From positions 1 to 38,552 of the forward strand of contig DATBIO010000191.1 in NCBI GenBank assembly GCA_036556965.1: DNA of 38,552 nt, in the 5' to 3' direction. This DNA comes from DATBIO01 sp036556965 (GTDB lineage: Bacteria > Acidobacteriota > Vicinamibacteria > Fen-336). Shown one piece after another: positions 8,080 through 14,705 of the stretch (position 1 is the first letter of the stretch; every line of letters begins with the position of its first letter). Both the position numbers and the translations under genes were made by a program. The notes beneath the pieces are model-generated. The model did no database searches. It had not been told where the DNA came from and saw only the letters and a list, made by a program, of their open reading frames with translations.

Positions 8080-8440
8080 TCGATATCTCCTCTTCTCTGC
8101 GCCACGCGGGCGCGTGTCTTTCGGGTGCGGCGGAGGGGCGCGAACCGGAGCGGCCTCGCGGACCGCCCGCGTGCGCGCCACCTCCACACCGCTCGCGGCG
8201 CCGTCTCTCCCACGGCGCCGCGCCGGCTTTGCCGCACGGCGGCCCCAGGGAGGCAAGGCGGGGGCCGGCGGGCGCCTCGCGCGGCAACTCCCATCGCCCT
8301 CGCCAGATGCGGGAAGGAGGCGCGCGACCGCGGCGCGCGCGGCGCGGCCCCGGGTGTCGCCCTCGCTTGATGGCGGCGGTCCCGGGCGGGCGCCCGGGCC
8401 CTCGCGGCTCAGCGGGTTGGAGGGGTGTCGCGCGCGGTTG
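8080..8440. other. 360-bp intergenic region with two strong hairpins
   Basis: No gene is supported here. Two perfect inverted repeats stand out: 9-bp arms at 8196-8204 and 8212-8220 with a 7-nt loop, and 7-bp arms at 8381-8387 and 8392-8398 with a 4-nt loop. The second lies about 43 nt after the NYN gene stop and could end its transcript, although no T-run follows. The first would sit in a comEA leader if transcription starts upstream. I found no convincing promoter for comEA. Confidence 0.4.
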
Positions 8441-8908
8441 TCAGCGCGGCTCGCCGCCGAACTTGCGCAGCCATCCGTCCACGTCGTCCTCGCGGTCCGG
8501 CTTCTCCGCGCCCGGCTTCTTCTCCCGCCGGGCCTCGAGCTGGCGCTCGAGGGCGTTCCATTCGTGGGCGCGCAGGACGGTGCAGCCGAGCGTGCGCACG
8601 TAGTCGCCCAGCGACTTGTCGGAGGTGACCACGATGATGTCGCGCGGGTTCGGCGCCTGCTCGCAGAGCTCGCGGATCACGCTGTCCGCGTCCTGCCCCG
8701 CGGGCGGCACGCGCAGGCGGAGGGGACCCAGGTCCTGCGCCTCCATGTCCGGGCGCAAGGGGTGGCCGTCGAAGAGGAGGGTGGCCCGCACCCCGCGCGC
8801 GCGGCAGAAGGACGCCACCCGGCGGACCACCTCCCCCCGGCGGTCGTCCCGCCCGCGGGGTCCGCCCCACGAGCCCAGCAGGTTGTTGCCGTCGATCAGG
8901 TAGGGCAT
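8441..8908 (-). CDS. YacP-like NYN domain protein (putative RNase)
   Basis: A 155-residue protein of the NYN/PIN-like fold. It opens MPYLIDGNNLLG, the hallmark acidic strand of YacP/Rae1 proteins. Further conserved acids are in ATLLFDGHP, AGQDADSVI and IIVVTSDKSLGDYV. Bacillus YacP/Rae1 is a ribosome-associated endoribonuclease, and the acidic residues would bind the catalytic metal. The C-terminus LERQLEARREKKPGAEKPDRED is charged and probably disordered. The gene follows the zinc finger protein gene at 23 nt on the same strand, and the two probably share the promoter at 9283-9312. Family assignment is firm, but the substrate is unknown. Confidence 0.85.
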   Translation of the reverse strand: MPYLIDGNNLLGSWGGPRGRDDRRGEVVRRVASFCRARGVRATLLFDGHPLRPDMEAQDLGPLRLRVPPAGQDADSVIRELCEQAPNPRDIIVVTSDKSLGDYVRTLGCTVLRAHEWNALERQLEARREKKPGAEKPDREDDVDGWLRKFGGEPR

Positions 8909-8931
8909 GGCCGCCTGCGCGGCGGCGCCCG

Positions 8932-9258
8932 TCAGGCCCCCACCAGGCGCCGGAAGAACCCCCGGCGCTCGGATTCCCTCTTGAGCATCACCTGGTCGAG
9001 CTCCCCTGCGTCCAGGAAGACGCCCTCGCAGAACGAGCAGCGGTCCACGCGCACCCCCTCCAGCTCCTCCTCCGCCATGTCGTGCCCGCACTTGGGGCAC
9101 TTCATGTAGTGCAGGTCGCGCAGGCGGGCGCGCTCCTCGTGCTTCTCCTTGGAGGCCCGCTCGCGCTCGCGCTTCTCGCGCGCGATGCGCGCGGCTTCGA
9201 TGAGCTGCTGCTCGTTGGCCTTGAACCAGTCGTCCTCGCGGTTGCGGTCGTCTTCCAA
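8932..9258 (-). CDS. TFIIB-type zinc ribbon protein
   Basis: A 108-residue cytoplasmic protein. The N-terminal half is a highly charged helix (residues about 12-48, Arg/Lys/Glu-rich). The C-terminal half is a zf-TFIIB zinc ribbon with MKCPKCGHDM and VDRCSFCEGVFLDAGELDQVM, i.e. CxxC-x(n)-CxxC followed by the family's typical GVFLDAGEL. The start is TTG at 9258, chosen because TAGGAG lies 6 nt upstream and no better start fits before the helix. It leads a two-gene set with the NYN gene. The function of these small zinc ribbon proteins is not established. Confidence 0.85.
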   Translation of the reverse strand: MEDDRNREDDWFKANEQQLIEAARIAREKRERERASKEKHEERARLRDLHYMKCPKCGHDMAEEELEGVRVDRCSFCEGVFLDAGELDQVMLKRESERRGFFRRLVGA

Positions 9259-9282
9259 GTCGCGCTCCTAGGTCTTTCCGGC

Positions 9283-9312
9283 AGTCTATGCGTCGCCTTC
9301 GAAAGCTGTCAA
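9283..9312 (-). promoter_or_regulatory. Sigma-70-type promoter for the zinc ribbon-NYN genes
   Basis: Minus strand: perfect -35 TTGACA (9307-9312), 18-bp spacer, -10 TAGACT (9283-9288). Transcription would begin near 9276, leaving a leader that holds the TAGGAG site before the TTG start at 9258. Confidence 0.6.
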
Positions 9313-9328
9313 CGACGCGCGGGGCGCG

Positions 9329-9337
9329 TGCTAATAT
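9329..9337 (+). promoter_or_regulatory. Extended -10 promoter for the DUF4388 gene
   Basis: TGCTAATAT is a near-consensus extended -10, with its hexamer at 9332-9337 and a predicted start near 9344. The candidate -35 (around 9309-9314) is poor and overlaps the -35 of the divergent zinc ribbon promoter. Confidence 0.45.
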
Positions 9338-9388
9338 CGTGTCCCGAGTGAGCGCGCTTTCCGTCATCAGGCGGGGCCCGGGAGGGGC

Positions 9389-11335
9389 ATGACGGAAGCG
9401 TCCCCCCTCAGCGGGCACATCGATCCCCTCAGCTTCCCCTTCCTGCTCATGGACCTCCGCCACCAGGGGGCGACGGGCTCCCTGCGCGTGGACGGTCCCA
9501 CGTACCAGAAGGCGCTCTACTTCCGAGGAGGGCGCGTGCTGTTCGGGTCCTCCAACGACCCCCGCGATCAGCTCGGCGCCATCCTCATCGAGAACGGGGC
9601 GCTGAGCCCGGAGCAGTTCGAGGAGGCCAACGGCAAGGTGGGGCCGGGCAACCCCCTGGCCAAGGTCCTCTCGGACACGGGCTTCGTCAGCCAGCGCGAG
9701 CTGTCCGAGGCGGCGGCGGCGAAGGTCGAGCGCATCCTGTCCGAGGTCCTGGCCTACACCAGCGGCAGCTTCGAGTTCGAGGACGGCGTGCTGCCCAAGG
9801 GCGCGGTGGACCTGAAGCTCTCGACGGAGCGCCTGGTCATCGCGGCCATCCGCCGGCTCAGCGACCGCGCCTTCGTCCTGCGCCACCTCGGGAGCCTGGA
9901 GGTCGTCCTCTCGCCGGTGCCCGGCCGGCAGCAGGACCTGCCGCAGGCGGAGGCCTTCGCCTGGGAGCTGCTGGCCCAGATCGACGGGCGGCGCACGCTC
10001 AAGGACGCGGCGTCGGACACGCACCTGGACGAGTTCGAGGCGGCCAAGATCGCCTGCGCCCTGCTCTTCCTCGGAATCGTCAGCCGGGGCACGGACGAGA
10101 CCGGCGCGGGGACGGGCTTCGCCATCGTGGACGATCAGGCGGAGATCGACCTCGGCGACACGGTGCGCTCCGTGTTCACCGTGCCCGCGGCGGCGGCTCC
10201 CGTGGCGGCGGCGCCCGACCTCGAGCCCGTTGCGCCCGCTCCCGTGCCGCCGGCGCCCGCCCAGGTGACGCCGGCGCCCGCTCGCGTGCCCGCCGCGCCC
10301 CCCGTCCCCGTGGCCGCCCCCGCGCCGGCCCTCGTCCGCGCGGAACCGCCCGTGTCCACGCCCGCGATGCCGTCGCCGGTGGACGGGGTGCGCGAGACCT
10401 TCACGGCACCGCCCTCCGATCCAGCGCCCGCCATCGGCCGCTCCGTGACGCCGTCGCGCCTCCCCCTGGTGCCTCCTCCGCCGGCCCGCTCCGCGGCACC
10501 GCCCGCCATCGTCGGCTACGACCTCCGGCTGCCCGCGGGCGGGCAATCGTCTCCGCCGTCGGCGCCGGTGCGGCCAGCGCCCAAGGCCACCACCAAGGAG
10601 GACCTGGCCGCGCTGGACATCCTGCTGAACCCCCGCACCGCGGAGGGCCCGCTCGCGCCCCTCGACAAGCCGGCGGCGCCGGGACCCTCGTTCGGCTCCG
10701 GGCGCCGCAAGGGACGCAGCGGATCCTCGGGGCGCGCCCTCGTCATCGGCGCCGCCGTCACCCTCGTCCTCGGGGCGGTGGCGGGGGCGTACTACGTGGC
10801 CGGGCGCTCCGGGCCGCCGCCCGCCTCCGTCCCCCCGAAGGCCGCGACGCCGCCGCAGACCCTGGCCGAGGCCCCGCCGCCGACAACGGTCGCCGCGGTG
10901 GCTCCGCCGGTCACGGGCGCGGCCGCGCCGGGCGCGCCGGTCGCCTCCCTCCCTCCCGCCACCACGCCGGCCGCGGCGCCCCTGCCCTCGGAAGATGCGC
11001 TCACCACCGCGCGCCGCCTCATGGGCAGCGGCGACCTCGCCGCGTCCGCGCGCAGCTTCGCGTCCCACGTCCGCCGGACGCCGGCGGGCACGCGCACCGT
11101 GCAGCTCATGGTGGCCTGCTCCGGCGAGACCGTGCAGAAGGCGATGGCGGGCACCGGCTCCCCCGAGCTCCTCATCCTGCCCGTGGAGTACCAGGGCCGC
11201 TCGTGCTTCCGCATGTGCTGGGGCCTCTACCCCACGGACGCGCGCGCGCAGGCCGCGGCGCGGGCCCTCCCCCCCTACTTCCGCCAGGGCGGCGTTACGC
11301 CCAGGGTCGTGCCGGCGGCCTCCCTGCTGCCCTGA
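9389..11335 (+). CDS. DUF4388 - membrane segment - SPOR-like protein
   Basis: A 648-residue protein with three parts. Residues about 8-235 form a DUF4388 (PATAN-type) region: LSFPFLLMDLRHQGATGSLRV, KALYFRGGRVLFGSSND and GSFEFEDGVLP are typical. Residues about 265-445 are a Pro/Ala-rich disordered linker. One hydrophobic helix spans about 450-470 (ALVIGAAVTLVLGAVAGAYYV). A second Pro/Ala-rich stretch follows. The final 105 residues end in a SPOR-like module: QLMVACSGETVQKAM, then CFRMCWGLYPTDARAQAAARALP. With no N-terminal signal, topology should be N-in/C-out, linking a cytoplasmic regulatory domain to a possible peptidoglycan-binding or periplasmic one. The downstream peptidase gene begins 2 nt after its stop, so the two are coupled. 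Confidence 0.8.
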   Translation: MTEASPLSGHIDPLSFPFLLMDLRHQGATGSLRVDGPTYQKALYFRGGRVLFGSSNDPRDQLGAILIENGALSPEQFEEANGKVGPGNPLAKVLSDTGFVSQRELSEAAAAKVERILSEVLAYTSGSFEFEDGVLPKGAVDLKLSTERLVIAAIRRLSDRAFVLRHLGSLEVVLSPVPGRQQDLPQAEAFAWELLAQIDGRRTLKDAASDTHLDEFEAAKIACALLFLGIVSRGTDETGAGTGFAIVDDQAEIDLGDTVRSVFTVPAAAAPVAAAPDLEPVAPAPVPPAPAQVTPAPARVPAAPPVPVAAPAPALVRAEPPVSTPAMPSPVDGVRETFTAPPSDPAPAIGRSVTPSRLPLVPPPPARSAAPPAIVGYDLRLPAGGQSSPPSAPVRPAPKATTKEDLAALDILLNPRTAEGPLAPLDKPAAPGPSFGSGRRKGRSGSSGRALVIGAAVTLVLGAVAGAYYVAGRSGPPPASVPPKAATPPQTLAEAPPPTTVAAVAPPVTGAAAPGAPVASLPPATTPAAAPLPSEDALTTARRLMGSGDLAASARSFASHVRRTPAGTRTVQLMVACSGETVQKAMAGTGSPELLILPVEYQGRSCFRMCWGLYPTDARAQAAARALPPYFRQGGVTPRVVPAASLLP

Positions 11336-11337
11336 GG

Positions 11338-12570
11338 GTGCGCGCCCTGCGCCGGGCCCTGGCCGCGGCCGCCGCCTCGCTGGCCGTCTCCGCGGGCGCG
11401 GACACCATCACCCTCACCAACGGCCGTGTCATCGAGACGGACCGCGCCTGGTTCGAGGGGAACGAGGTCCGCTACGAGAAGGCGGGCGGCGTCTACGGGC
11501 TGCCGCGCACGCTGGTGGCGCGGCTGGACCGGCGCGCCGCCGGTGACGGCGCCCCCGACGCGGACGTGGTCGCCGCGCGCGAGCGGCTGGCGGCGGGCGA
11601 CGCGGTGGAGGCGGTGCGCCTCCTCCGCCGCGCCCTGGCCCGCGACCCGCGCTCGCTGGCCGCGCTGCAGGGGCTCAGCGAGGCGTCGCTCGCCCTGGGC
11701 GACGCCCGCGCCGCCCGCCAGGCCGCGGAGGGCGCGCTGGCCGTGGCCCCCGACGACGCGCGCGCCCTGGCCGCCCTCGGGAGCGCGCTCAGCGCGCTCG
11801 GCGACGGCCCGGGGGCCGCGCGCGCCTTCCAGCGCAGCCTGGAGCTGCGTCCCGACCCCGAGGTGGCGCGCCGGATGGCCGAGGTGGCGCCCGCTCCCTC
11901 GCAACCGGGGGGAGGCGCGCGCTTCCGCCTCCGCTACGAGGGCAGCGTGAACGAGCCGCTGGGCGACGAGGTGCTGCGCGCGCTCGACGGCGCCTTCGCG
12001 GAGTTCGCGCGCCGCCTGGGCTTCCAGCCCGACGAGTCGGTGTCGGTGGTGCTCAAGACGGAGGCCGCCTTCCAGGACGAGGCCCCGGAGTGGGCGGGGG
12101 CCCTCAACGACGGGGCCATCCACGTTCCCGTGGCCGGCGTGCGGGCGCTGACCCCGCGCCTGGCCGCCCTCCTGCGCCACGAGCTGGCCCACTCCTTCAT
12201 CCTGGCCCGCACGCGCGGGAACTGCCCGACCTGGCTCCAGGAGGGCGTCTCGCAGCTGCTGGAGGGAGGCGACCCCGCGCGCGGCGACGAGCCCAGCCGC
12301 GCCGCCCTGCGCGCGGGCCGTCTCAAGCCGCTGATCACGCTGGAGGCGCCGTTCCAGGGCCTCGAGGCGGGCGACCTGCCGCTGGCCTACGCGGAGAGCC
12401 TCTCCGCCGTGGCCTACATCGTGAAGCGGCGGGGGGAGCCCGCGGTGGTCCGGCTCCTCAACTCGCTCGGCGACGGCTTCCCGCCCGAGGAGGCGCTGCC
12501 CGTCGCCCTCGCCCTCAGCTACCCCGAGTTCCAGCGGAGCTGGGAGGCCCACCTCGCCGCGGCGCGCTGA
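11338..12570 (+). CDS. Secreted TPR protein with HExxH peptidase (MA-like) domain
   Basis: About 410 residues. A signal-like N-terminus (residues 1-20) is followed by a small beta module (TITLTNGRVIETDRAWFEGNEV) also seen in other acidobacterial secreted proteins. Two or three TPR-like helical pairs lie at about 75-175 (LRRALARDPRSLAALQGLSE, AALGSALSALGDGPGAARAF). A gluzincin-type domain follows with the zinc motif HELAH (281-285) and the downstream glutamate in TWLQEG (Glu302), as in the peptidase MA family. All expected catalytic residues are present. The start is GTG at 11338, 2 nt after the stop of the DUF4388-SPOR gene, with no clear Shine-Dalgarno, so re-initiation is likely. The substrate is unknown. 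It converges on the epimerase gene 3 nt away. Confidence 0.8.
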   Translation: MRALRRALAAAAASLAVSAGADTITLTNGRVIETDRAWFEGNEVRYEKAGGVYGLPRTLVARLDRRAAGDGAPDADVVAARERLAAGDAVEAVRLLRRALARDPRSLAALQGLSEASLALGDARAARQAAEGALAVAPDDARALAALGSALSALGDGPGAARAFQRSLELRPDPEVARRMAEVAPAPSQPGGGARFRLRYEGSVNEPLGDEVLRALDGAFAEFARRLGFQPDESVSVVLKTEAAFQDEAPEWAGALNDGAIHVPVAGVRALTPRLAALLRHELAHSFILARTRGNCPTWLQEGVSQLLEGGDPARGDEPSRAALRAGRLKPLITLEAPFQGLEAGDLPLAYAESLSAVAYIVKRRGEPAVVRLLNSLGDGFPPEEALPVALALSYPEFQRSWEAHLAAAR

Positions 12571-12573
12571 CCC

Positions 12574-13506
12574 TCAGGCCTCGACGCGGTACCACTCCAG
12601 CGTGCGCCGGATCCCCTCGTCGAAGGGCGTGCGCGGCCGGTAGCCCAGCAGCTTCTTCGCCGCGCGCAGGTCGGCCAGGCTGTGGCGCACGTCGCCGGGC
12701 CGCGGGGTGCGGTGCTCGGCCTTCGGCGGGCGGCCGGCCAGGCGCGCCATGACGCGCAGGAGCGCGTTGAGCGTCACCCGGTGCCCGGTGGCCACGTTCA
12801 CGGACTGCCCCTGCAGCCCGCGCGCACGCAGGGCGAGCAGGTTCGCGCGCACCACGTCCGCCACGTAGGTGAAGTCCCGGCTCTGCCTGCCGTCTCCGTA
12901 GATGACGGGCCGCCGTCCCGCCAGGAGGGCGGTGGCGAACAGGCTGATCACGCCGCTGTAGGGCGAGCCGGGGTCCTGGCGGGGGCCGAAGACGTTGAAG
13001 TAGCGGAGGGTGAGCGTCTCCATGCCGAAGAGGCGGGCGAAGGCGCGCAGGTAGTGCTCGCCCGTCATCTTCTCGATGCCGTAGGGCGACAGGGGCCGCG
13101 TCTCCATGTCCTCGCGCTTGGGGAGCTTCGGCGTGTCGCCGTAGACGGACGACGAGCCCGCGTACACGACGCGGCGCACGCCCGCGTCGCGCGCGGCGGT
13201 GAGGAGGGTCACGGTGGCCGTGCCGTTGTTGCGGTGGCTCAGCGGCGGGTCCTCGACCGAGCGCGTCACGCTGGCCACCGCCGCCTCGTGGAAGACCACT
13301 TCGACCTTCCGCACCGCGCGCCGGGCGGCGGCCATGTCCGCGCAGTCGCCGCGCAGGACCTCCACCTCGCCGCGCACCGCGGCGAGGTTCCGGGCACGGC
13401 CCGAGCAGAAGTTGTCGAGCACGCGCACGCGGTGGCCGGCCTTGACCAGCGCTTCCGCGAGATGGCTGCCGATGAAGCCCGCCCCGCCCGTCACCAGGAC
13501 GTTCAT
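12574..13506 (-). CDS. NAD-dependent sugar-nucleotide epimerase (UDP-glucose/GlcNAc 4-epimerase-like)
   Basis: A 310-residue extended short-chain dehydrogenase. The Rossmann motif VTGGAGFIGSH lies at 5-15, and Asp31 follows strand 2 for NAD selectivity. The catalytic block is GSSSVYG (118-123) with Y142xxxK146 in SPYGIEK. RYFNVFGPRQDP follows at about residue 168, and RDFTYVADV lies in the substrate domain. These fit GalE/WbpP-type 4-epimerases making UDP-galactose or UDP-GalNAc for surface glycans. Exact substrate cannot be read off, and dTDP-glucose dehydratase relatives are less likely. An upstream extension of the frame to 13623 runs into the RNase P RNA and is rejected. A -10 ends 9 nt before the ATG and no Shine-Dalgarno is seen. 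Confidence 0.9.
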   Translation of the reverse strand: MNVLVTGGAGFIGSHLAEALVKAGHRVRVLDNFCSGRARNLAAVRGEVEVLRGDCADMAAARRAVRKVEVVFHEAAVASVTRSVEDPPLSHRNNGTATVTLLTAARDAGVRRVVYAGSSSVYGDTPKLPKREDMETRPLSPYGIEKMTGEHYLRAFARLFGMETLTLRYFNVFGPRQDPGSPYSGVISLFATALLAGRRPVIYGDGRQSRDFTYVADVVRANLLALRARGLQGQSVNVATGHRVTLNALLRVMARLAGRPPKAEHRTPRPGDVRHSLADLRAAKKLLGYRPRTPFDEGIRRTLEWYRVEA

Positions 13507-13515
13507 GAGCCGGCG

Positions 13516-13521
13516 ATTGTA
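13516..13521 (-). promoter_or_regulatory. -10 element close to the epimerase start
   Basis: Minus-strand TACAAT (five of six matches to consensus) ends 9 nt before the ATG at 13506. Transcription from it would start 2-4 nt before the start codon. No -35 is evident. The alternative is read-through from rnpB. Confidence 0.35.
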
Positions 13522-13533
13522 TGCGGCGGGGCG

Positions 13534-13556
13534 CGCGGGCCGAGAACCGGCCCGCG
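13534..13556 (-). terminator. Hairpin between rnpB and the epimerase gene
   Basis: A perfect 9-bp stem (13534-13542 with 13548-13556) and 5-nt loop lies 9 nt after the RNase P RNA 3' end. There is no T-run, so it is either a GC-rich intrinsic terminator or a processing barrier for the rnpB transcript. Confidence 0.4.
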
Positions 13557-13564
13557 GGCGAGAG

Positions 13565-13943
13565 TCCGTAGAGCGGGCGTGTAAGCCGGATCCTGTCCCC
13601 GCCCGAGGGCGGGTGGCGATCATTCCTCTAGCGCCGCGGTTGCCCGCGGCGTCCAGCAGCCTACCCGGGGGCTTCAGCCGGGCCAGCCTCGAACGCCCCC
13701 CTATTTGGCCTTGCTCCGCGTGGGGTTTTCCCTGCCCGCCGTGTCACCACGACGGCGGTGCGCTCTTACCGCACCTTTTCACCCTTGCCACCCGGGTTGC
13801 CCCGGGTTCGGCGGTGTGTTTTCTGTGGCACTTTCCCTGGGGTCGCCCCCGCTGGCCGTTAGCCAGCACGCCGCCCTTTGGAGTCCGGACTTTCCTCCCC
13901 GGCCCGACGATGGCCGCGGCGATCGCCCCGCCCGCTCTACGGA
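13565..13943 (-). ncRNA. rnpB: RNase P RNA, bacterial type A
   Basis: The catalytic RNA of RNase P, which matures tRNA 5' ends. On the minus strand the 5' and 3' ends pair over 15 nt to form P1 (TCCGTAGAGCGGGCG with its exact complement). Conserved core blocks are present: GAGGAAAGTCCGGACT (P3-P4 side), the GGTGCGGTAAGAGCGCACCG helix, GGGTGAAA, GGAGCAAGGCCAAATAG, and AGAGGAATGATCGCC with GACAGGATCCGGCTTA near the 3' end. The 379-nt length is normal for type A. The boundaries come from the P1 pairing. A fitting promoter begins 7 nt upstream. The ends could shift by a few bases. Confidence 0.95.
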
Positions 13944-13949
13944 CAGACC

Positions 13950-13979
13950 AGGATACGGCCTTGGGTCGTCCTCGATCAA
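13950..13979 (-). promoter_or_regulatory. Promoter of rnpB
   Basis: Minus strand: -35 TTGATC (13974-13979), 18-bp spacer, -10 TATCCT (13950-13955). The predicted start at about 13943 coincides with the P1 end of the RNase P RNA, which supports both calls. The -35 contains the stop codon of the upstream secreted-protein gene. Confidence 0.55.
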
Positions 13980-14395
13980 GGCACGGGGTTGCGCAGCATC
14001 AGGACGTCGACCAGCTCGCCCCCGTCCTGCACGGCGGAGCCCGAGACGAAGCGCGCCTGCCGGCGGCCGCCTGCGGTCAGGTCCTCGGTGAGGGCCTGGA
14101 CGCGCACCCGCGTGCCCTCGTTGTCGAAGCCCAGGATCGACATGCGCACGACGTCGACGCTGTCCGCGTCGGTCTGCTTCTCCCCCTCCACGAACTGCGT
14201 CTCGTTGCGCACGATGCGGTAGCCGTCGCGCTCCAGCTGGGCGACGGACATCGCGCGCACCTCGTTCCCCGTGCGCGCCGTGGTGAAGAACCAGCTCTGC
14301 TGGCGGCCCTCCTCCAGGAAGTCGCGCACGCCGCAGGCCGGCCCCGCGGCCACGGCCAGGGTCACGACTCCCGCCGCGATATTCCAGTGCCTCAT
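13976..14395 (-). CDS. Small secreted protein of unknown function
   Basis: 139 residues with a hydrophobic N-terminus (MRHWNIAAGVVTLAVAAGPAC). The cysteine at 21 could be lipidated, but GPAC is a poor lipobox, so simple secretion is equally possible. The mature part (FTTARTGNEVRAMSVAQLE, GYRIVRNETQF, TRVRVQALTEDLTAGGRRQARFVSG) looks like a small beta-rich domain that I do not recognise. The ATG at 14395 has AGGGGG 5 nt upstream. The frame is open further upstream into a decayed AraC segment, but the Shine-Dalgarno and signal peptide argue for this start. Confidence 0.65.
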   Translation of the reverse strand: MRHWNIAAGVVTLAVAAGPACGVRDFLEEGRQQSWFFTTARTGNEVRAMSVAQLERDGYRIVRNETQFVEGEKQTDADSVDVVRMSILGFDNEGTRVRVQALTEDLTAGGRRQARFVSGSAVQDGGELVDVLMLRNPVP

Positions 14396-14500
14396 CGGAT
14401 CCCCCTGGCCCACGCTCGCCGGCGCACCGGCCCCGAGGGATGTGCTGCAAGTCCCCTGCCCGCCCTGCTCCAGGAGGATGGAGGTGGCCTGGCCGGGGAC

Positions 14501-14629
14501 GCGGCGCGACCAGTAGGGCGCCCGGCGTGCTCCGGCCAGCTCCCGGAAGTCACGGATCAGATGGCCCTGGTCGTGGTAGCCGGTCTGGTGGGCCGCCTCC
14601 GCCCAGTCCACGTGGAACGCGAGTCGATG
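14501..14629 (-). pseudogene. C-terminal remnant of an AraC-family regulator
   Basis: Minus-strand translation reads HRLAFHVDWAEAAHQTGY, then HDQGHLIRDFRELAG and ARRAPYWSRR. This is the second helix-turn-helix of an AraC/XylS protein, with the near-invariant GYxDQxHLIRDFRxLAG. The first helix-turn-helix and the whole sensor domain are missing: upstream there are only about 75 bp before the TonB receptor stop. No stop codon separates it from the next gene, so its own end is also lost. A short out-of-frame match (LAAVADPSTR, around 14640) may be a further scrap. It is probably a deletion scar of a regulator that once sat beside the receptor. Confidence 0.7.
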
Positions 14630-14705
14630 GATCGGCCACGGCCGCGAGCACGCCGTGCCCGGCCCCCTGCCTCCCGGCGGCCGGGCCCCGAGATCGGAAT
14701 CTCGT

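Noticed and set aside
8215..8260. GCAAAGCC on the minus strand upstream of comEA as part of a cyclic di-GMP (GEMM) riboswitch
   Set aside because: The second conserved element (GGGUUACCG-like receptor) and the expected helices are missing.
13507..13623. N-terminal extension of the epimerase to an upstream ATG
   Set aside because: It would read through the RNase P RNA 3' end and put about 39 basic residues before the Rossmann fold; MNVLVTGGAG is the natural start.
13976..14611. A single protein fusing the AraC helix-turn-helix to the secreted protein
   Set aside because: The internal ATG at 14395 has a ribosome binding site and a signal peptide, and the AraC part is only a fragment.
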